Assembly (NCBI GenBank): GCA_011319805.1
Contig: SJRY01000327.1
Span: 1-64,000, forward strand
Direction: 5' to 3'
DNA: 64,000 bases
From: Macrocybe gigantea
Lineage: Eukaryota; Basidiomycota; Agaricomycetes; Agaricales; Callistosporiaceae
The notes beneath the pieces were generated by a model. That model was not told where the DNA came from, made no database searches, and saw only the letters and a list, made by a program, of their open reading frames with translations. The translations under genes and the position numbers were made by a program. Positions 1 to 12,433 of this stretch are shown here, piece after piece. How positions within the stretch are numbered: the stretch's first letter is position 1; the number at the start of each line of letters is the position of its first letter.

Positions 1-1881
1 GTGGAAATATAGTGAAGAAAGCAGGAAAAATCCTCACCTAGTGCGGACCAGACCAGGCATCCATTTCTTGCTCCACCACTCTTCATACTTGACGGCACCG
101 GAATGGTAAAATTCAGCGTCACCCTTGGCGCGATCGCCGACAACAATGACGCGAACGCCTCGTCCATCCAGATTCCTAGCAGTGAGAGGACCGATACCGC
201 TCAAGCCGCCTGGACCGAAATCTACGGCATGGGTAGCAGACTCGGGGAAGTTCGTCGCCTTCTCCAATGGATAGGCGAAATAAATATTTGTTCGCAGAGG
301 GATCGTGTCAATGACGACTTCAGATCACGCATGTCGGAACCTGATTCACGTGTCAAAGTGAGACAAACACACAATACTTCATACACAACGCACCATCCTC
401 AGTATTGAAGACAGGGATTTTCAGGTCCGACGGTTCCCAAGGTCCTCTTCAAGATCCTCTATCACCTCGTCGGTGGTGCAGCTGAGATATTCACTGTGAT
501 AAGGGACACCCACGACCAGGAATCGGACGGAGAACACTGGTTTTCTCTGCGAGAAAGGGACCTTACTTTGGTCCAGACCGCTGGTGCGCGGACCTTCCTC
601 AAACTGGTAACAAGGCCGTACAGCGAACGCGCTGGACCGGTGATGACGAAGGCACGGGGCCATTGTGTAGAGAGACGTGTAGTTGCGAGTTCTCGGCAAG
701 GTAGGAGTTTGTCTGTTTGATGTGAGGCTCAAGCTCTGCAAGACTCAAACCAGTGACGGAGAGCATAGGGCTCGGAGTGCCCTCGCCGCCATCGATAGAG
801 TCCTGAATAATACTTGGCTCAAGAGCAATGACAGGGAAAGACTGCTGGCCTCGGAGACCAGAGTAGAATAACCATTTCAAGGCCTTGGACGCGTTTTGAG
901 TAAAATCTTCAAAGGTCGAAGAGGCAGCGATGGTGATGGCTGAGACAAGGCCTTGAGAATGACCCGTAGCGCCGGCAATGCGGCTGCGAAGTTCTCCTGG
1001 ACTGAGGCCGGCGACCTTGCAGACGATCAAGTACTGGACAAGCTGGGTAAGGCCGATTAAGGGAAATGAAATCGGTATTGATGCCAAATACGCGACTGAT
1101 GGACGAGGAGCAGATCCTGACAACCAGGACACAACATTGAGGCCATGAGAATAGAAGGTGGACTCGACCTCTTCGTCAGCCAAGGGTACGAGAACGTCAT
1201 CAGTGACGATCTCCAAAAACGAAGCGACGAATGGCTTGTATACGTCGTAAAGAGACTGCAACTCGTCGAAATAAACTTCGTTGGTGCCTTGTCCGCCGAA
1301 CAAGGCGAATACGGATGCTTTACCAGCAGCAACGGCATCTAAAAGAGCTGGAGAAGGATTGATGGGGATATCCGTAACAGATCGAGCTTGAAGTTTGGAA
1401 AGGGCAACGAAATAGGATGCCAGAATGACGGCACGCGTTTTGGTGTCGAATTCTGCTGCAAGATTGTGAACATCCTTGGATCCAAGGTATGCAGATGTAA
1501 AGTGCTTGAAGACATTGAGAAGAAGTGATGTGCGCGCTTTCGTAGCTTGTTGATCGCGTTCTATGTTATCGGCAATGAATGCGAGGAATCTGGCAGACAG
1601 CTCTACGCTTGCTGCCTCCTGATTATCGATCTCGGTGGTTGCATCCATAGCATCTAAGAGTGACTCGGCTTGGATAAAATCGTCCCGAAGGACTTCCGCG
1701 GCAATCCATTCGTCGGTCGCAGTGGATACTGGGATAGAAACCTAAGGGAACGATGATCAGCGACAGATTGGACAATGTGTCTGCAAGGACGATAACGCAC
1801 TCTGACGTTATGCACAGACAAGATGAGTGGACGGGTATGGATGGACTGGGTACAGGCGAGGTCGCCGCTTGGGACAGCCAT
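1..1881 (-). CDS. FAS1: fatty acid synthase subunit beta, N-terminal part (runs off left edge)
   Basis: Beta chain of the cytosolic fungal type I fatty acid synthase, which carries the acetyl/malonyl-palmitoyl transferase, enoyl reductase and dehydratase activities. The start at 1881 gives a 27-codon first exon (1801-1881), a 59-base intron with a GTGCGT donor, and exon 2 from 1741. The acetyltransferase domain is visible, with FGGQGTNEVYFDEL near residue 175 and the nucleophile elbow GHSQG with Ser near residue 289. Downstream, GLDQSKVPFSQRKPVFS and HAVDFGPGG confirm the family. The last exon ends near position 38 at a GTGAGG donor, so the rest lies outside the window. Conserved protein can be followed only by allowing four single-base breaks at 656-659, 583-584, 436-440 and 264-265, all in short homopolymer runs. 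These may be sequencing errors or real lesions. Identity is certain; intactness is not. Confidence 0.95.
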
Positions 1882-2288
1882 TGCTGTTTGGCTGCTTGAT
1901 GGGCTGTTCGACAGTCTTTCTTTTTGGTGGGAGAGATAAAGCCCTAGAGCTGGAGACTCGAAAAAAAAATATAAATATATATAACGGTCCCTGACCCCAA
2001 ACGTCTTCCCAAAGGAATTTTCGACGTCAACACGTGATCGCAACACTTGCGTCTTTTTGCAATTTCACACTGCACAGATCCACTGCAACGCGTTCGACAC
2101 GCGTCCGCCAATCACTCTTTCACCAAAGCCGAGGCCCATTATCGATGGCCAATCGCTGCTCACATTTGCTGTTGGGGGTTGCAGTCAGCTCTGCTCATTT
2201 GTCAACGTCACCGACGCCCGATGACTAGTGAACTCGGGGCAACCCGTCTATACATACACACTATGGCTTGGACACGCATATACTGACG
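1882..2288. other. intergenic, FAS1 promoter and GTR2 3' flank
   Basis: This stretch holds the upstream region of FAS1 and the 3' flank of GTR2, both on the minus strand. Apart from the AT-rich TATA-like stretch near 1970-1985 I see no gene, repeat or RNA. Confidence 0.6.
1967..1985 (-). promoter_or_regulatory. candidate TATA element of FAS1
   Basis: On the minus strand a TATATATATTTATA stretch lies about 90-100 bases upstream of the FAS1 ATG, next to a T-rich tract. The position suits a core promoter element. No other promoter signature was recognised, so this is inference from sequence and spacing only. Confidence 0.3.
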
Positions 2289-3781
2289 TCAGATCACGTC
2301 CGTCACAGCAGCACGCGCCTCCCTCTCTACCTCACATATCTCCTGCACGCCTTCGCGGAAATACACTACATTAAATTCTATCAGTCCTCTCCTGCCTTCG
2401 TAAATATGCGTCGGCAGCAATGCCAACAAAGCCAGCTGCGGAGTGATCAAATGATATGTCAGCGTCGTACCCGGCGTAGCGGGATGTAGTGATGTCGCAG
2501 CGCTGGGTAGAACAAATTCTTCGTTCGTTGGGGAGTGACCGCGCGTTCAGGCGTCCCTTGGCTCGGCACGGACACTGCTGATGGGGCGGCGTCGGTGGTG
2601 GACGATTACGTAAATCACCTCCAGCAGACCTGCCAATCAACCAATGGTTGGGGTTGATATTTTTTTTTCTCTGGAACCAGTCACGCACTTGTACAACGAC
2701 CCAAACGAGTTCAGCATCCGCAGATAATCACAACACAGATTATGCGTCGCAGAGTCTACAGGGCTTGCGTCCGTGGCAACATACAATCGTGACGTCGTGT
2801 CAAAGAGAAAGGCTTTTGGAGATTGGGAGTTCTATGGATGCGTTAGCCTCCGTCATAGATAATGCAAGGTCACCACTACACACCGCACAAAACACGTTCA
2901 ATAGGTCTTCAAGATATGGTAGGGAATCAATAAGCTTGTGCAATACTTTCGAAAACGCTTCGTGCAGTGAATGGTCATAAACGGACGTCAGGTGAAAATT
3001 GAGCTGGACCTGCTCGTATTCAGGAATCAGATCCAGCAGTCTATCCAAGACTCTTTCGTGTATCTGCCGAAAGTTCTCTGAAAATACTTCTTCAGCACCA
3101 TGCGCCTGTCTCTGAATAGTAAAGACGAACCAATCTTGTCATCCTCCTGGAGTTTCTCCGCTTTGTGCACAAACACTTCGAGAAACATGTTTGGATTCTC
3201 CTGATACGCTGCAGCGATGAATTCCGAAAGTCGGGAGATGGGTTGATTATATAGATCCTTAAGGAGGGCATGAGCATCTGCACTGTATCCATGAAACCTG
3301 ATCACCCACTCGGATGTCAATCACGAATATCATAGTGGAGAACTGTGAAAGCGGTGCGCCTAGGCTCGCAACGGTGACGCTCCCTGGGCAGTCCCAAATT
3401 TCGAGCGGAATGATAGTGCTGGTGTAGATGACTGGCTCGGTGAACAGAACAGTTGCGAGATATCGTGTCTACACACTCATAAGTATGCTTCACGATCCGA
3501 GTGGTCGTCTCGAGATAGAACGTTTGCTTGGGGGGAGATTGTTGAACAAAACCTGCTGGATAGACGTCTTTCCTGACCTAAACACGTTCTTTTTCAGCTA
3601 CAAGAGCGCCTACATCAAGGCGCTTGAAAGCGTGCCTGCGTAGTCCGAGGAGGAGCATCTTCGTCCTCGCAGTCGTGGGACTGGACGAAGGCCTCAGTCC
3701 ATTGAGAGGCGGGCGCTGTGCGATTGGGGTGGACGTCGCGGTGGCCGCGTAGGACTGAACGCCGTTGGCCATGGACATCAC
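2289..3781 (-). CDS. GTR2: Ras-related GTP-binding protein Gtr2 (RagC/D type)
   Basis: Rag-family GTPase. With Gtr1 it forms the heterodimer that signals amino-acid supply to TORC1 at the vacuole. The start at 3781 (MMSMANGVQS) precedes a P-loop split by an intron: KMLLLGLRR joins to SGKTSIQQVLFNNLPP. Later come IPLEIWDCPGS (switch II), EVFVHKAEKL, LTSVYDHSLHEAFSKVLHKL, FLFDTTSRLYVATDASPVDS and the C-terminal roadblock-like GLIEFNVVYFREGVQEI, ending at 2289. KAEKL and the ATDASPVD block match RagC/Gtr2 rather than RagA/Gtr1. The first intron (3578-3635) needs a GC donor. A one-base loss in the six-G run 3530-3535 breaks the frame after FNNLPP. One junction near 3330-3345 and the stretch near 2600-2690 could not be resolved. 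It is head-to-head with VTC4. Confidence 0.9.
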
Positions 3782-3919
3782 TGAGCTCAGAGGACGGTCA
3801 TGGATGTAATAATGACAAGACTCGCCCGAGATCCGAAGTCCGTCCCTTCCGACGAGGTCTCACGTCCATCATCCCGCTCTCCGCCCGAACGATATCCTCC
3901 TCACAGACTTCAAGCCACA

Positions 3920-6900
3920 ATGAAGTTCGGCACGAAAATCCGTGTTCGTCGCCCCACTTACCGGTCTCACTTCGCGCTAATACTTTTTGCTTGCAGAATT
4001 CGCTGTATAACGAATGGCAGCCGTTCTATATCGACTATAATTCGCTTAAAAGAGTTCTCAAGGTGCGTAGCATTTCTCCACCTTCTTCTAGCGCGTCTTG
4101 CAATTGAAGCATCATTTTTGGCGTTGTTGGTGCAACTTTTATTCCATTTTCCCTTTAGTCACGGACGACAGACCATACCTGGAAGGATAAGGATGAGGAA
4201 GAATTCAAGGAGATGCTCGAACAGGAGCTCGACAAGATTCATGATTTCCAAAAGACAAAAGTATGATGGGCCCTTTCAATCATTCCGTCGCTGCGTCTCT
4301 TGCTACAACGCCGTGATTAACGTCATTTTATGTCAGACGTCGGAGCTAGCTTCTCGTATCCGCGAGGCTGAGAGAGATGTTCAACGCCTGGTCGAGGAGG
4401 ATAGAAGCAGCATGCAGGAGGCCTCTCATCAACATGAAACCTCTGAAGATACGGAAAATCAACAGATTCAGGATTACCCAGATGGGGGTTCGGATGATGA
4501 CCTTTCAGACGAGGATGAAGATTCAGAGGAATCTTTTGACGCCCTGGAGGACAGATTCCACGGCCTAGAAGAAGAGGTCGCCAATCTTGTGGCAGACGTG
4601 CATGACCTTGCGTTATACACGAAACTCAACATCACTGGTTTCATGAAAATTTTAAAGGTGTGTATCGTATGTCTCCTACTGCGATAATACTGGAACATAT
4701 GCTATCAACAACAGAAACACGATGTATGCGCAATTGTTAATGTCCTTGGAACACAAGGAATGCTTATTTCCTCCCAGAAGCAGACGAGCGTTCCTCTGAA
4801 AAGCACATTCATTCAAGAGTACTTGGAAAGACGACCGTTTTACAAGTACAACTGGGACGCACTCATTGTTAAACTGTCCAAGCTATATGACCTAGTTCGT
4901 ACAAGAGGAAATCCCGTTCGAGGCGACTCTGCGGCCGGTGGCAGCCAGAGCGCCTTCGTCAGACAGACAACAAAATATTGGGTATGCCGTTAGCATCTTT
5001 TTTCATAATTTGACTACACCTGGAAGAGACAGGTGCACCCTGATAACCTCGTTCCTCTAAAATTGGCAATTCTTCGACATTTGCCAGTGTTGGGTGCGTC
5101 TTCCGCTATGGCTATCGAGCCGGATTATTTATCTGCCGCAATAGTGTTCAACGCTGATAAAGAATACGAACCAAAGGATTCTGGTAGGTATACTCTGGCT
5201 TTTCAAGACATCGACTCACATTCCCACAGCAATCACGTCTATCTACTTTGACAATGAGGACCTGGAGCTTTATCTAGGCCGCCTAGAAAAGACTGAAGGA
5301 GCGGAAGCCATCCGTCTCCGGTGGTATGGTGATGTGGGTTCTAAAACCGTGAGTGCATGAGGATTTCCGAGTGTCCACTCCCATACATTGCCCCTTTGAC
5401 CAGATATTTGTCGAACGCAAGACCCACCGCGAAGATTGGACTGGAGAGAAGTCTGTCAAAGCCCGCTTTCCTCTTAAGGAACATCAAGTCAATGCATTCC
5501 TACGAGGAGAGTACACGGTCGATGCAGAATTCCAACAACTGGTCAAGAAAGGCAAGAAGACGCAACAGGAAGTTGACTCGATGATACAATTAGCCAATGA
5601 AGTCCAATATGCGGTATTGACAAGAAAGCTCAAACCGGTGATGCGATCGTTCTACAACCGTACAGCGTTCCAGTTACCCGGAGACGCCCGTGTGCGCATC
5701 TCGCTTGATACAGAGCTCAGCTTGATTCGTGAAGATAACTGGGATGGCCGAGCTCGCGCGGGCGACAACTGGCGTCGAACAGACATCGGCATTGACTATC
5801 CATTTGATCAGGTGCCCCTGAAGACAAGGAGCTCTTTAAGTTGGTTGTCGCAGTTATCGCATTCCCATGTAGCTGATCCAATTTTCAGATACGGTGTTCT
5901 AGAAATCAAGTTACAAACTCAGTTCGGTCAGGAGCCCCCAAAATGGGTCACCGACCTCGTCCAGTCGCATTTGGTGGAAGCAGTTCCCAAGTTTAGGTTA
6001 ATCTCCAATGTTTCCCGCTCGAAGTTTGATGTTCATTCTTGTTGTTCAGTAAATTCATTCACGGATGCGCGACTTTATTACCGAATCGTGTCGATCTAGT
6101 TCCATTTTGGCTACCGCAGAGTGCGTACGTTGTTTCTTTGACAATTGACGCATTTCAACTTATTCCCCGACAGTGGACATTGATATCTTGAAACCTGACA
6201 CTGGTTATTTGACTGTCATTGAGCGCCCAAGCCACACGGTGTCAGCATCTTCGTCCAGGGGAACGATGGAGCAGCCTTCCTCTTCAGGATCGCGTTCGCC
6301 CGACGTTCAGCCTTATACTGAACCCTTGTCTGAAGGGGAAGAGGATGACGAGATGAACGTTCCGGCCAAGGATGAAGATAAACGTACTGGTTTGAGTGGC
6401 GAAGAAGTCAAGGCTGCTATAGCCTACCGAGAAAAAATGCTGAAAGAGCGCCAGGAATCCGAGCCTGCTAAAATTTCAGAAGAAGGTCAGGACAATGCGC
6501 CCGCCCCCGCTCAAGAGCCGTCTGAGAGACAAAGAAGGCCAACGTCACCATCTGATGCAAGACCCCGTGCATTGTCTATCAATCCACTGGCGCCTTCTTC
6601 CGCCTTTGATGAGACCTTGAGAAACCGATTAGAAGGCGAGCGCGAAACTCGTGAGACGCACGGGGAGAGACCTGAAGAAGGCGAGACCCAGCACCGCGAC
6701 GAAGAAGCTGGTGAACAAAACGGTGAGCAACCTGGCGGAGAAGACCGAGTTGTTTCAAGAGACTGGAGAGCTCCTCCGGGAAAACGAATCGCAGTCCCTG
6801 TGCGCATCGAACCAAAGGTCTATTTCGCTGCCGAAAGAACGTTCCTTGTAAGCAGTCTGCTTCCCTTTCCAACGATGGTATTGGGAGCATAATTTCATTA

Positions 6901-7183
6901 GAAATGGCTGAATACGTCTGTTTTCATCGGGACTATTGCCACGACGCTGCTGAATTTCGTTTCGCCTCAAGACCAGACGGGGTTGATCAGCGCTGCGTTT
7001 TTCACTTTTGCGGCACTTCTCGCTATCGCCTATTCAGTCTGCATTTTTATTTATCGTTCGTATAGGCTCCGAGAAAGACGGGCATCGGGTTTGTACTATG
7101 ATAAGTATGGCCCTTCTATCCTCTGCCTGGTTCTGTTCTTGGCCCTTGCTACAAACGTCGTACTCAGAGCTTCGGAAGTGTGA
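3920..7183 (+). CDS. VTC4: vacuolar transporter chaperone 4, polyphosphate polymerase
   Basis: Catalytic subunit of the VTC complex, which makes polyphosphate from ATP and moves it into the vacuole. The first exon is only eight codons (MKFGTKIR, 3920-3943), ended by a GTTCGT donor. An SPX domain follows ([19 protein letters not shown] to GFMKILKKHDK), with the Lys-rich helix that senses inositol pyrophosphates. The triphosphate-tunnel domain shows [10 protein letters not shown] (the two basic tunnel residues), [11 protein letters not shown], the basic [18 protein letters not shown] block, [13 protein letters not shown] and [11 protein letters not shown]. An acidic, charged linker (about 6250-6800) leads to a C-terminal DUF202-type domain with three membrane segments. 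The intact tunnel residues argue for Vtc4 rather than Vtc2/3. One frame break lies in the C run 5815-5818, where one more C restores PPEDKELF. At least ten introns. Confidence 0.95.
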
Positions 7184-8882
7184 GATCGCACTTCGTTCGT
7201 TATTCTCTCTTTCATTCCGCTTTTTGTCCTTCTTCCATCCTTTAGATGAACGATTGTTATGCTCTTATGACATCTGTAATATTGGTATGCTTTCTACGGA
7301 CAGATCTGGGTGTTTCATGTTTGCAGATGATCTGAACACCGCTCACACCAAAGAAATTTCAGTCAAACTGTGTGGAATGCAGACATAGCAAAAAAAAAGC
7401 CTGCCAATTCTAAAGGCATCCTGACAGGAGACTTGACATCGTCTAATGATGCACATTTCCCGCTTCGGTCCAATTCACTTATGCATGAGAGCTGCCGACT
7501 AATGGCCGCCATCATGACAGCAGCATGTCTGCAAACATTCCGGGCGCTCTTTTGACGGGTCTTCTGACCAAGGTTGATATACCTCTCTCACGTTGTCTGG
7601 GAAACGAAGCCAGAGAGCACCACTTCGCAGCGAAGCTTTCGGGTTTACATGTCCAGCCAGAGTGTGGTACATACCCGCGAACTTTAGACAGAATAAAGCA
7701 TGCATCGCTTTCGTTTCACTTGTTGCTGACCTCGCATCCTTGCGCGGTGGGCGGTGATGACGATAACCATCATGTACCCACAAAGAACAACCTTCTTTGG
7801 TCTCATGTCATTGCGCGGCCAATTACAAGGTCGAAGTGCGCTTTCGACTTCCGCTATGTATACGTACATGTTTCCCGCGGCCATGCCGCAATCCTTCCAG
7901 ATACACACTATCTGCTTAGAGCCGTAGAGCATCAGAGCAACCCCTGTCTTTTCAATGCGGTGGGCGCGACGGGCAGGTTACAAAAAATCCGGAAGTGAGC
8001 GCATACCGGGGCCGGCTCGGGGACACGTGTTCAACTGAGGGTCAAGTTGAAGTCTGGTCTGGCGCGCCTTGCAACTTGAACAGCGCCCACCACTTGGAGT
8101 CATCTACTCCCCTCCAATCTACCATCTTCACTTGAACTTGATTGCGGTTTCGCTCGTTCTGCAGTGGCGCGCTCTTGAGGACGCGATTCAGGCCCTATAT
8201 ATAAATGGCCTCGAAGCAAGACAAAATCGTCAGACAATTTCCGATACGCCCGGTATATATCCTTGACTAGCAACATGCTTTGCTTTCAAAATTTGGAGAA
8301 TACGTTCTTCCTCCACCGTCCCGAATGTATCCACATACGTCCAGTAAGTCGTCAGATATTCTGTTGTCCACAGCTGCTGAGCCTGCTTCGACTTCGGTGG
8401 CCCAGCGGGACAGCAAAAAACTTTAATTCACCTTATTTACCGGCGGTGCCGGAAATTTCTTTTTCAGTCTAGCCTTTCCAAGTGAGCCGACAGTGCACCT
8501 GCGAGCCGACGATGGTATGCATCCGGCAGAAGCCAACCCACGCATCGGTCCCACCGTCTTCGGCGCTCCGAAACCATCGATCTTCTCTACAGCATATAGC
8601 GCACAGGTCTCGACCAATAGCGCTCACGCAGCGCGCGCTGTTTTCTTTCAACCTCAGCGCTCGTTTGACTGAGTGAGTAGCGCATAGATATTATCATCGT
8701 CTAATACATGGCTGAGTATATAATGCTAGGCACTACCGAAATATGCAGAATACAATACATGCGTAAGATATTTTATGAGCGAGCCGTGTAAGTATGTTGA
8801 AATATCATCCGATCCGGGTATCATCAGGTAGGCAGCTCTTTCTCCCAGGTATCCTTTTTTTCGTGAAGGCGAACGCACATTT
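7184..8882. other. gene-poor gap
   Basis: These 1.7 kb lie between the VTC4 stop and the stop of the first transcription factor. No conserved protein, tRNA or repeat is recognised. A TATA-like run near 8196-8203 is followed at once by an ATG (8204) that opens a 20-codon frame and could be spliced to short frames up to about 8426, but nothing in them is recognisable. Open frames of 60-150 codons here show no domain and lack coding character. Confidence 0.5.
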
Positions 8883-11444
8883 TCACACCAGCAACAGGTT
8901 TAGCCCCAATTCCTGGACGATATCTTGCAGTTCGACCGGACCACCGCCGACGTCCCGTTTTTGCCATAGGGTATCCATGGCGAGACGGGTTTGGGCCAGG
9001 TTTCCGACACTGTCATCGAAGACTCGGAGCCTGGCTTTAAAGAAGTCTCGGCGAGCCAAATCATTTGCCATTGAACCTGCAAGACATATAGGGTAGGTCA
9101 AGGCACGGTCGATATCCGACGATGGCAACCTTCCGAGCAGCTGGATTATAGCATCGACGGATGCACTGATTTCGGGAACACCTTTCATGGTCAGTCAACA
9201 CCATATATCCATGCATCGCGATAACCAGGAAATAACATACCAGGGTTGGCATTGCTAAGAATAGTGTGCAAGTACAACATAGCGGATTCACGAAAGACAT
9301 CGCACACCTGGCGCCGCATGTCATCGTTTGGAAATGGCACGACGCCGGATTCTGTCGCTGACGATGTCTGCACAAGACCAGGATGCAATGGCGCAGTGTC
9401 AACAAGGAACTTGGATGCTGGCTCCGAGTAACGTGCGCGAAGTCGTTGTTCGATGACATCGCCTCGCCTGATCAATTCTCGAAAACTCAGCGACCCATTG
9501 CCCTGCTCGTTGGCCTTCCAACAAGCGAGGGCTAGGGTCTCGCCGAATGCCACGAGTGCTTCATCGGGACAGCCAGTCAACAGATCCATTCGCAACGACT
9601 GCATTGATTCTGGATTGGGCCAGTATCCTCCTGACTCTCCCAACAACTGCTTCAACAAAATGAGATACTTGGGGGCTCGGGTTAAGGTAAGGGCACTAAA
9701 TATATCAAGCCACTACGCGAAGAATCGGTCACCATATCAAAGAAGGTTCTGTCAGTCGACACTCACCAGTGCTGCTTTGACTATGAGTTGCGATAACTGA
9801 CTCATACTGAGGAATGTGACCGTCGCGTTATCATCGGTCACTAGCCCCGTTTGGTCGAGCCATTCACACACAATCGAAAAGGCAGGCTGCCAGCTTGTCG
9901 CACAGCCTGACATTTGAGAAAAGCTGATGAGATGGAGGGCTGCGAGTGCATCGCTTTCGCTGTACCGCCCCTGGAGCTGTTTGTTTGTTTCGATCTGAAA
10001 ATAGGCCTCATCGTTGAAGTATATGGCGTTCGAGTGCTCCGGATTCGGGTCTGGCGCTTCAAGGCCTTGGGCGACGCGCATTCGTGAGAAATGGAGGCTT
10101 GCTAGTGCACAGACGGCGTTGGTTACCGCTCCTCGAGGGTTTTGGACGATGGACTGCAGCCAAACGCTATCAGTCACCGAACATCGCCTCCAGAACCAAG
10201 GCGGCTTACCGAATACGTGGCATTGGTAAAGGCATTCCCTGCGAACAAATACTGTATCTTGCGTACATGTTCAAAGTAATAGATGACGTGGTCACTTTGA
10301 ACATTATTCTGGCCGGAGATGAAGGGAGGGGGACCCGGAGACGGCGGCCTCAGGTCGTATTCGTAAGTGGTTTGCTCTGAGGCACTAGCAAGGGGCGGAA
10401 ATTCGAGGCTCAGCGACTCCGTACCTAGGGACGACGATGTGGACAAGGGAGTCACAGGCTGTGTGGGGTATTGCATAAAGCCACCGTGCAGATCCAGTGC
10501 GTTGATGCCGGAATCGTTTGCGTAAAGTGATTCTGACAACTGATGGAAGCTTGAATTTGATGCACCTGGTCCCATAGAACCATTAGTAAGAACATAATTT
10601 GTACCGGTTTAGGACTAACCGGGCATGCCGGGGATCAGCGTTTGGGGCTGGCGTTGATGCTGGTCCTGAGTTGTGTCCATGTAACGATACCCGTAGTCAG
10701 GATGATGATTGTAGTGAAGGGATGACGAGTTGACGTCCGACGCGGAAGCAGAGCGGTACGGATGCGGGCGCGTTGGCGGCATCGGAGCGGAATCGGCAGT
10801 GTGTATGAGCGAGGAGCGCGGTTGGCCGCGGATGAGGCCCGCTCTAGTGAGCTGGGCCTTGATCTTTGCCTTGTAGGCCTCGACGGCCTGCTTGTCCTGC
10901 AGATAGGACATGAGGAAGCCCGCCGAGACGCGTGTGGGTATGTTTGTCTATGACTTACCCGCATCCAATCAGGACGCTTAGGACCCCATCCGAGGCAGTC
11001 GATCGTCAAACGGATGCAGGTACGACATGAATCGCCTTCTCGCTGCTCGTCGCATTTCTGAAAAATTTTGACCCGCAAGTCAGCAAAGCCTGGCGAATGG
11101 GACCTCTCACTCGCGTTGCGAGGAGCAGCGGGGACGTTACCTTTCGACGCAGGCGACAAGTCCTGATAGGACGGTCAATTACAAATCAGGGTGATAGGTG
11201 GTTCTCAGGCGCCTCACCAGCATCCACCTTTGCTCGCAGATTGTGCGCGAGGCAGGTCAATGGGACGATTGTCTGGAGTCGCTCTTGTACTTCGCGGAGA
11301 AGGTTTCGTGTCGTCTGGCGCAGCAACCATGGGTAATGACGGGAGGGACGTTACGTGAGATGAAGACGGTGTGTCTGAGGAAGGCGCGGCGGTCGATGAT
11401 GGTCTGCTTTCGTTGGGAGGAGAATCGCGATTTCTATAGGCCAT
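8883..11444 (-). CDS. Zn2Cys6 transcription factor with fungal-specific regulatory domain (copy A)
   Basis: Nuclear DNA-binding regulator of unknown target. The protein starts MAYRNRDSPPNESRP at 11444 with a Ser/Pro-rich leader. A binuclear zinc cluster is assembled from three exons. Splicing gives GCWTCRLRRKKCDEQ followed by SCRTCIRLTIDC, a C-x2-C-x6-C-x8-C-x2-C-x6-C pattern, then LGWGPKRPDWMR. A helical DKQAVEAYKAKIKAQLTRAG segment and a Tyr/His-rich linker follow. The C-terminal two thirds (VIYYFEHVRKIQYLFAG, NPRGAVTNAVCALASLHFSR, FRESAMLYLHTILSN) match the fungal transcription factor family PF11951 in style. The stop is at 8883. It is a tandem paralogue of the next gene, in the same orientation. 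Some exon edges in the C-terminal half are approximate. Confidence 0.85.
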
Positions 11445-12433
11445 TAGGAATCAGAGGAAACGTTGTAGGACGTGCACAGAAAAAAATAAAATAAAAAGCA
11501 AGGAAACTTAAGGACCTGGGAGTGAGACGTCGGCGGGAAGGATTGGACGTGATGGTATTAGGAAAGGGTAGTCGGAGGCAGGGAGGGCAAGACGCCGACC
11601 AGCAGAAGGGGAAACAAAGGGATATAAAAGGAGAATAGACTCACGGAGTGATGGGGTGTTACCAAGGAGTCGAATGGTATAACTGGAGAGAGAACATGAC
11701 TTTGTATGAATCCGAACTGGTTGCAGTCGGTGGACAGTCGTCCCAGCCCTGGGACATTTCTAACTCCGGAATTGATCGTTTGATTCGATCTCTCCCTTCT
11801 TCATCGGACTATCACAAACAGCGATCCGAGACTATACAAAAAAATAAAAAATAAAACACATGTCCTTTGTCCTCCGTGAAGAACTGAAATCGTCAACTGA
11901 ACTTTGGAAGCACATTCCTATAGCACATTGGAAATGGACAGCCAACTTGCACTGCACCCATCCTTCCTTCCTTCTTACGTAACACGCGAGTCTCTCGCAT
12001 CGCTAAACAGGCAATCTCGAAAAGAAGCCCAGATATTTCGATGCTTCCATGTGCCTCCCTACATCATTACTGATGGTTATGTAGTTCCAACTTCGTGTGC
12101 CTTGCCAGGTTTGTCCAGAAAATGACAATTTACACGAATTCCGTCGCAACCTTCTCCAGTGGCGTAGCGACGGTCCTTTCTAATTCTCCGATGACGTTGG
12201 AATTTTTTTTTTTTCGGTTTTTCTTTCTTGTTTCCACAGCTTCAGACACATGGCCGTTAACATGCTGAAGAGTATGCTTGAGTGACAGAGATGGTACAGA
12301 TAACAGATGATACAGAAAGGCGAAGCGAGAAATGGACAAACAGAAATTTTAAAACAAGAACAGACAAATGATGGAACCTAGAACCTGGCCACACCCCCCG
12401 GTGCACGAAGACGCGTTTTAGGGGCATATGAAT
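11445..12433. other. spacer between the two transcription factor genes
   Basis: This holds the presumed promoter of copy A and the 3' flank of copy B. Short open frames (for example 11648-11854 and 11904-12125 on +) resemble no known protein. No repeat or RNA gene was seen. Confidence 0.5.

Noticed and set aside
264..659. Programmed frameshifting in FAS1
   Set aside because: No slippery heptamer with downstream structure was seen, the breaks are several and scattered, and similar run-length losses occur in unrelated genes.
3782..3919. Pho4-type binding site in the GTR2-VTC4 promoter
   Set aside because: Only CACGTC is present, not the palindromic CACGTG, and a single partial match is expected by chance.
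3800..4687. Continuous 295-codon frame over the start of VTC4
   Set aside because: It reads through VTC4 introns; the SPX domain requires splicing from the ATG at 3920.
8204..8426. Possible small spliced gene after a TATA-like run (MASKQDKIVRQF...)
   Set aside because: The ATG touches the TATA-like run, leaving no leader, and no splice combination gives a recognisable protein.
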